From Diatrype stigma (Eukaryota > Ascomycota > Sordariomycetes > Xylariales > Diatrypaceae), in the NCBI GenBank assembly GCA_022225965.2, contig JAKJXP020000093.1, forward strand, positions 62,001 through 126,000: a stretch of 64,000 nt of DNA, given 5' to 3'. The first letter of the stretch is position 1. Every line of letters starts with the position of its first letter. Below, one piece after another: positions 58,566-64,000 of the stretch. The position numbers and the translations under genes are program-made. The notes beneath the pieces were generated by a model. That model saw only the letters and a list, made by a program, of their open reading frames with translations, made no database searches and was not told the origin of the DNA.

Positions 58566-59292
58566 AATCATCGATGGTCGGTGGGCGAGTGACACGTACA
58601 TATATACAGGGTATCGTACGTAGGTGTAGGTGTAGGTGTACACATTTTACATTTAGCATATAAGCGAACATAAATTTCCCCTATTGGACTAGGTTCCGGG
58701 ATAATCTCACAAGTTGCAAGATGCGGCGAAAGGAATATAGACTCAGAATTCTAATGCAGAAACTTGCTGCTTAGTCCTTATGTTTCAACTTCAAAATGCA
58801 TTTCAACTTCAAAATGCATTTGTATCATTAGTAGGCTATGTAGTAAAGAAAGGGACCATCCACAGTTCGTCAATTCCCATGCAGATACGCGGGCAAGCCG
58901 GCTTCACTGGCTGGCTACCTACTAGGCATACACCGCCGCTAGAAGATGCTCCCGACAATGCATTTTCAGCCCACACGCCTTTTCTTTGTATTATCGCGTT
59001 CTTCGTCTCGATAACTCATGCAACGATAGGTCTTGCCGGCAAATAAAAAAGATAGTTACTTTCAAAACGCCTGTACCATGATTGCCATTTCCATTTCCGT
59101 CTTATCCATAAATAAATAAATAGTATTACGAGGTATGTCATTCGAAGAAACCTCGGGTGCTGTGTGTTTTGCAACCCCTAGATGCCCTCAAGATTATATG
59201 CAGTTCGATGTGGCTCGACAGTGATCACAATCTTCCACAGTAGATTGGAAAGGAGAGCACCCCGTTTGGTAAGGGCCTTCTACTTTCTACTA
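58566..59292. other. Convergent intergenic region with an 18-bp tandem duplication
   Basis: The spacer between the kinase gene and the DUF7137-like gene. It holds an exact 18-bp tandem duplication at 58,783-58,818 and a TAGGTG hexamer run near 58,619-58,637. No gene seen. Confidence 0.55.
58783..58818. repeat. Exact 18-bp tandem duplication
   Basis: TTTCAACTTCAAAATGCA occurs twice head to tail (58,783-58,800 and 58,801-58,818). Confidence 0.9.
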
Positions 59293-60240
59293 CTACAGCA
59301 GACCCGCCACGCCGACCACGTACCAGGTGAAGGTCAGGACGGTGATCAGGGACATGGAGGCGGCGAACTTGAAGGCGCTCCGGTCGAGGCCGGCGTTGGC
59401 GGCGCTGCAGGTGACGCACTCCCAGTCGGACAGGTTGTGGTATGGCTGGGCGGCGTACAGGCCGAAGCGCCAGGTGTTGAAGGGGGCCAGGTAGCCGGCC
59501 TCGGCCGTGTCGGAGTAGGAGGTGTCGGCGTCCCAGATGATGAGCGTGTACTCGGCCGTGACGAGCTTGTTGTCGACGTGCGAGGTCTGGTAGGCGCGCG
59601 TGTCCCACGTGAACGAGGCCGTCTCCTCGAAGGTCATGTTCTGCGTCAGCGTCCACGACGCCGTCGCCGTCGAGCACGACACCATGACGTCGATCGCCGT
59701 CGGCGTCCCCTGTAGTGACGTGTAGTTCCACACCCACGTGATCGGCGTCGGCGCCTCGATCTTGTAGTACTGCGACCCCGCCGTCGTCGGCGGCGAGATC
59801 ATCGCCACGCCGCCCGCCCCGTCGATGGCCGAGAACGTCTTGCGCCCGCTGCTGCTCGTGGCCGACCCCGAGGCGCTGCCCGTCTTCGACTGGCCGCCTG
59901 TGTTCAGATTCGTCGTCTTAGCATTGTCTGTCGTCTTGGCGTCACCTGCGGTTGTGGTAGCGTCATCTGTTGTAGGGCTGGCCGTCGTCTTCTGGTCGTC
60001 AGCTGTCGTCGTAGCATCATTTGTTGTCGGAGTCGCCGCGGGCTCAGCCGCTGCAGCAAAGTCAGTAACCAAAGAGCCGACTTAAGGCTGATGATGCTGT
60101 GGTGGCTTACTGGTTGTGGCATCGTCTTGCCGCACGACGAGGGCATCGAGATCCGGGAGCCAATTTGACCATGCCGTCGTCAGGGGTGCCAGGGCGACAG
60201 CGATAGTCAGAATCTGGCTGAGACTCCGGGGGCCTTTCAT
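59293..60240 (-). CDS. Secreted Ser/Thr-rich fungal surface protein (DUF7137-like)
   Basis: Exons 60,240-60,111 and 60,050-59,293 give 295 aa. The N-terminus MKGPRSLSQILTIAVALAPL is a signal peptide, followed by WSNWLPDLDALVVRQDD. A Thr/Asp/Ala repeat region (TNDATTTADDQKTT-like units) of about 60 residues should be heavily O-glycosylated. The globular part contains YYKIEAPTPITWVWNYTSLQ and FTWDTRAYQTSHVDNKLVTA, a beta-sandwich-like family I know as DUF7137, with a Cys pair WECVTC. A hydrophobic C-terminus (LITVLTFTWYVVGVAGLL) fits a GPI-attachment signal or a single membrane anchor. Role in the cell wall is inferred from architecture. Confidence 0.88.
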
Positions 60241-62258
60241 ATTGACTGTCTTAGTTTGCTAGAATGCGGGCAGGTAGGTTGTACTCAATAAATCCAAGCC
60301 GACTCGGGTAAGAAGCGGGAGACCGAGATTACACGAATTCGCTAACGGATGTTCGATACAATACAGTCAACAAGTCCTCGCTTTGTATGGATGCTGGATT
60401 CGGGCCCCGATGGAGAAGAAGCCTTTCGTCACGATGCAGGAAGTCGATCACTGGGGATGATCTCCTTTTCCGACGCCGATGGGATGATCTGACTACGAGG
60501 GAGGAAAAAAGTCCACTATGCGTACGGGGTTTGTAACGGGGGCGACAACACGGACTATGCCTCTTAAATCAAACTGGAGACTACCTCGGGGTGTTTCAAG
60601 ATCAAGCGAGTGGCTGATAGAGCGAGCGAGGTATTCCTTAGGATAGGTATCAAAGCGAACGAAGGGTGGCCAGGAAAATACAGTTATCCAGAGGAGTAAA
60701 CAAAAATGTCAAATCATTAGTAGCTAGAGGTGGTGATGATGAGGGTGAAAACGAGATCGAACCACAGCACAATTGCTTGGTTTCGTAGTGTGTGCCAGTG
60801 TGTATTGTACTGTATCGTATTGTCTTGTATGTATTGTATGTACGGATAAGCTGACAAGACGGCCTAGCCAGATCTCGACTGGGTCTAGTTGACTGGGTCT
60901 AGTTGTGTAGTTGCTGTAGCCAGCCTGGCGGAAGACGAGAGAAATGGCCTGGAATGGCAGCTTGGCAAGGTGCCAAAAGACGGTAGACCCGGTTGGGGGG
61001 AGAACTACCTCCTAGGTAATAACTATGGGTCGATGAACACGAAGCGGCGATGAACCTGCCTAGCTAAACCTGCCCACTCTGCCACTCTGCCACTCTGCAT
61101 TGAGTCCATCTGACAGGGGCAGAAGGGGGCTCTAGTACGAAGTATGCAGTTCCTTGTCTTCTATTTATCACGTCTTCAATCCAGCAAAGTCCGCGTGCAC
61201 GACGGCGGTTGGTACAGCAGCAGCTTACCTCGATCGACGGACAACTCAACTGTGATTAGTGGCGGCGGGGAAGATAGAGCCAGAAGAAAACAATGTCTGC
61301 AGCAGCCGCAGCTAACGATATGTATTGTAGGTGTATGCAGTATGTCGGTATGTACAAGACCACAACAGAGAATTTGGCTGGCATACCAACAAAAGTCGCC
61401 GGGCAGTGCAAATGCAGGCAGGCTGGTAACCAGTGATGGGCTGGCTGGCTGGAACGGATCGTGGCAGACCCCCTGCTAGGTCTGTCGATGATCTCGCCCA
61501 GGATCGTATTCGAGAAAGACGCCTAAAAATAGCCCTGGTCTCAGTCGAAAAACTTTGTCAAGACTCAAGACCGGTTGCTGCATCAGATGTCTCAGAGCTA
61601 ACAACACACTCTAATACCAAAAAACAAACCACCTCTTCAAGTTCAGTAACTTGTTGACAGGACGAGACTACGGCATAACCCGATCTAGGAAGTTTACCAT
61701 AATCTCGTCCTATCAAGAGCTTCCTTCGCAAAGTGACGGGAATCGGTTAGAATAGGCTCGGCCCATATTACTTGACAACTTACCAGTCCCCCGGATAGAA
61801 CCTTGTTTGAATTGAGTTTGAAGATCGGATAAGTTATGACATAATCGAGGAACTGCCACGAGCCGAAGTTCACTTTCTTGATTGTGCTGCATGGGATATT
61901 GCCAGGCTGGGAAAGTACACTGCTCTCTTGTCGTGCAACTTCCAACTCTTCAGAGCTCCAGGCCAAGATCATCGATAATAAATGGAGCTCGGGGTTGTCC
62001 GTCCACCGTCCGGACTCTCCGACTCTCCAAGACAGTCAACACCAACCAGCGAATAAGCGTGCCGTCCCAGTATAGGGGGGAAACCTTACACCACAAACTA
62101 CACCGACATATGCGAACAGCAAATTCGCTTTAGACGTTTGAAGACATGATAGCTATCAAAGATGTCTTCGCCTTTTTTGTTTTTTCCAGAGGTCCCTTAT
62201 AGGTAAGTAAATTGCCGTTGTTCATATATGCACGCGCATGGTGGAACACCTTACTCTC
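60241..62258. other. Intergenic region
   Basis: 2.0 kb without a supported gene. It has TGTATTGTA-type runs (60,795-60,845), a tandem of CTGGGTCTAGTTG (60,888-60,914) and a TGCCACTC run (61,075-61,097). Confidence 0.45.
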
Positions 62259-62612
62259 CTATTGCGGGCGCAGCTTTCTCTCCTCTGCGAACGACATGAG
62301 CTGGTCTTCCGTCAAGTCAATGACGTTGCAAAAGTCCTCTTCCGACATGTTGTAGGTGATGATGTAGACTATGAGCCTTCGCTTGACTTGTTCAGGCGGC
62401 ATGTAATTCTCGTGGCGGCAAATCATCCTCACTAATACGTTTTGTTCCCCGATCGTACACTGGGTGTACCGTTTGCCCTTTATCAAGTTAACCTCATGAC
62501 AATCCAGGACGGCAGCCTTGACATCCGTCATCTTACCCGGATCCATCTCCTCGAAAAGGCCCTGCAGGTAGCTCCAGGTAACAGGCGGGAAGGTAAAAGG
62601 CTTCCCGCCCTA
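62259..62612 (-). CDS. Unassigned short coding segment
   Basis: A minus-strand frame ending at 62,259 reads from about 62,612 (GGKPFTFPPVTWSYLQGLFE) through LDCHEVNLIKGKRYTQCTIG and FCNVIDLTEDQLMSFAEERK to a stop. Met at 62,546 would give a 95-aa protein. The amino-acid composition looks like a real protein, and an AG just upstream at 62,613-62,614 could be a splice acceptor, so this may be the last exon of a longer or broken gene. I could not find an in-frame upstream exon: a candidate MAERY at about 62,680 is in the wrong phase. No family recognised. Confidence 0.4.
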
Positions 62613-63733
62613 CAACGGCCAGTTCAGGTCCAGGACGGATTCTTATCTATGGGTGGAGTTTAAACCATATCGCTCTGCCATTTTCAGGACACGGCAGCTC
62701 TCAAGAGTCCGGACTCCCTCGCCGCTCCAGCCAGCCACGAGTGCGATGTCAGCCAAGGCACGACGGTTCCGAGGTAAGGGCATATGCGTAATGGGAGTCG
62801 CCGATCTTCAACCGGCCATCGCTGACGCCCCTCAACCCGCCAACCCCTTCCGTCCTTGCCCAGATTGACTGTCATCCTTTTCTCGCAGTCTGTTCTCGAG
62901 GTCGATGCGAAGGGCAACCCGCCAGTTCATCTCACGTGCGGCGTTGAGGACGGCCTCGGACTCGATGACTGAGAGCATGTTGTCGTCTCACATGGGAGTC
63001 ACCACATGTGACGAACACAACTATTCTCAACAACGGATCAGATTAGTATCTATTAGCAGTATTGGCAAGTACCTAAGCGCTGTTCCTTTCTCTGCAGATT
63101 GCTCCTGGGAGCATGAGCCCATGGCATGGCAGTGTTGCGTTTGTTCCGATGTAGAGCTCCAAGGAATCCACATCATAGGACCATCGCACCCCCTCCCCCC
63201 CTCAGACTAATACCGATTACGAAGTATTGCATAACCCATTCAGACGAAAATGAATATCAAAAAGGCTCCTACAGCGCTTACGACATCAAAGAACTGTCTA
63301 TAAGGGTCAAGTCTAAGATAATAGCCACTCTAACAATATGATATCATGCGGTACAACGTGATATAACGTTTGCTCAAGATCTAATCACTGCTCATGGAAA
63401 GCTGAAACTTACAGAAAGCTGGAATTTATTGACAGCTGAAACTTATAGAAAGCTGAAAGTGGCTCCGTGCTGCAATGGAGAATGAGTCAAAGTAGCAATG
63501 AGAAGTTAGGATCTCCGTGGGCAATTTCGCTATCGATCTCTCGTATACTCCAGAAACAGGTATGAATGAGTTCTGTTGGCATTGGCCATAAAGTCCCATG
63601 GTTATAAATACAGCATCTATTCCTCTTGTTGGCCTGGAACCAATCCTCAGGACAACATCACTCTCAACCAGCCTTTTAGCACATATTTGAAACAAGTCAA
63701 TCAAGTTGCTTTCACAGAAGCCTGCACATCACC
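62613..63733. other. Intergenic region
   Basis: About 1.1 kb upstream of the protease gene. No gene recognised. A GAAAGCTGAAA unit recurs at about 63,397-63,460 (AAAGCTGAAACTTA, then GCTGAAACTTATAGAAAGCTGAAAG), a short local duplication. Confidence 0.45.
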
Positions 63734-64000
63734 ATGCGATCCTTTATTTGGCAGTCGATCTTGCTGGGTTTCGCAGCCACGTCCACAGCCATATACCAAG
63801 GAGCCATTGTGACCTCCGACCCGAACGCCATCGGGGTTGTGCGTGTGCAATCCAGCAGCGACACGAACGACTTCGGTTCCGGCGTGGTTGTGGGAAACGG
63901 CAAGTGCGTCATCACTGCCGCTCATGTGGTCAAGGGCAAGACGCCAGGTGGTTTGAAAGTCTTCAAAAACAAGAAGGAACAAAACATGATAATTCGGACA
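63734..64000 (+). CDS. Secreted trypsin-like (S1) serine protease, 3' part outside the window
   Basis: 89 codons, open to the window edge. The signal peptide MRSFIWQSILLGFAATSTA is followed by IYQGAIVTSDPNAIGVVRVQ. The GSGVVVGNGKCVITAAHVVK block is the S1 signature, with the catalytic His at residue 64 and the usual Gly-Ser-Gly before it. The Asp and Ser of the triad lie beyond the window. Given ITAAHVV, a trypsin/V8-like secreted endopeptidase is most likely; a catalytically dead homologue cannot be excluded. Confidence 0.8.
   Translation, partial: MRSFIWQSILLGFAATSTAIYQGAIVTSDPNAIGVVRVQSSSDTNDFGSGVVVGNGKCVITAAHVVKGKTPGGLKVFKNKKEQNMIIRT

Noticed and set aside
57240..58643. 467-codon ORF antisense to the CDK11-type kinase
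   Set aside because: Leu/Gly/Arg/Ala-rich shadow frame with no domain; the sense strand carries all kinase motifs.
1..64000. tRNA, 5S rRNA and CRISPR arrays
   Set aside because: Reading for T-loop GGTTCRA motifs with paired acceptor stems, 5S consensus blocks and regular spaced repeats found no convincing candidate.

Overview
The window is nuclear DNA of a filamentous ascomycete, most likely a Sordariomycete. The reasons are short (about 50-215 nt) GT-AG introns in most genes, compact intergenic spaces, housekeeping proteins of fungal type (a nearly intronless RPS3, a Ymr1-type myotubularin, fungal-only membrane families), and an LTR retrotransposon destroyed by repeat-induced point mutation (RIP). 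I could not fix the genus.

Layout. 1-16.4 kb holds five conserved genes on alternating strands: the PP2A scaffold subunit (minus, C-terminus cut by the window edge), cytosolic PheRS beta (plus), a myotubularin-type phosphoinositide 3-phosphatase (minus), 40S ribosomal protein uS3/RPS3 (plus) and a NIPA-type Mg2+ transporter (minus). 16.4-26.6 kb is a gene-poor island. Its core, 17,856-23,397, is one complete RIP-mutated Ty3/gypsy-like element with two 187-bp LTRs and a 4-5 bp target duplication. Downstream at 25,374-25,500 lies a near-perfect 62-bp-arm foldback.

26.6-44.4 kb holds a large acidic protein with a (Gly-Glu-X)10 tract, COPI delta, APC/C subunit 4, an acyl-CoA synthetase ending in the peroxisomal signal SKL, the Elongator-associated factor KTI12, and a zinc alcohol dehydrogenase with a mitochondrial presequence. 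44.4-64 kb holds a seven-helix fungal membrane protein, a PTM1-like lung-7TM protein, a U-box cyclophilin (PPIL2 type), the complex I assembly methyltransferase NDUFAF7, a CDK11-type kinase, a secreted/GPI-like Ser/Thr-rich protein, an unassigned short ORF, and the start of a secreted trypsin-like protease that runs off the window.

The genes are not a pathway cluster. They are mostly single-copy core functions (translation, tRNA charging, tRNA wobble modification, vesicle coat, cell cycle, phosphatases, mitochondrial and peroxisomal metabolism), often arranged as divergent or convergent pairs. Exon coordinates below come from reading splice sites and frame by hand; every multi-exon model listed closes in frame. 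The most unusual features are the RIP pattern in the retroelement (CpG spared, TpG almost absent, mutation load decreasing toward the outer LTR ends), the 62-bp foldback, very small first exons (3, 6 and 14 nt) and abrupt within-gene jumps to GC-saturated third codon positions.
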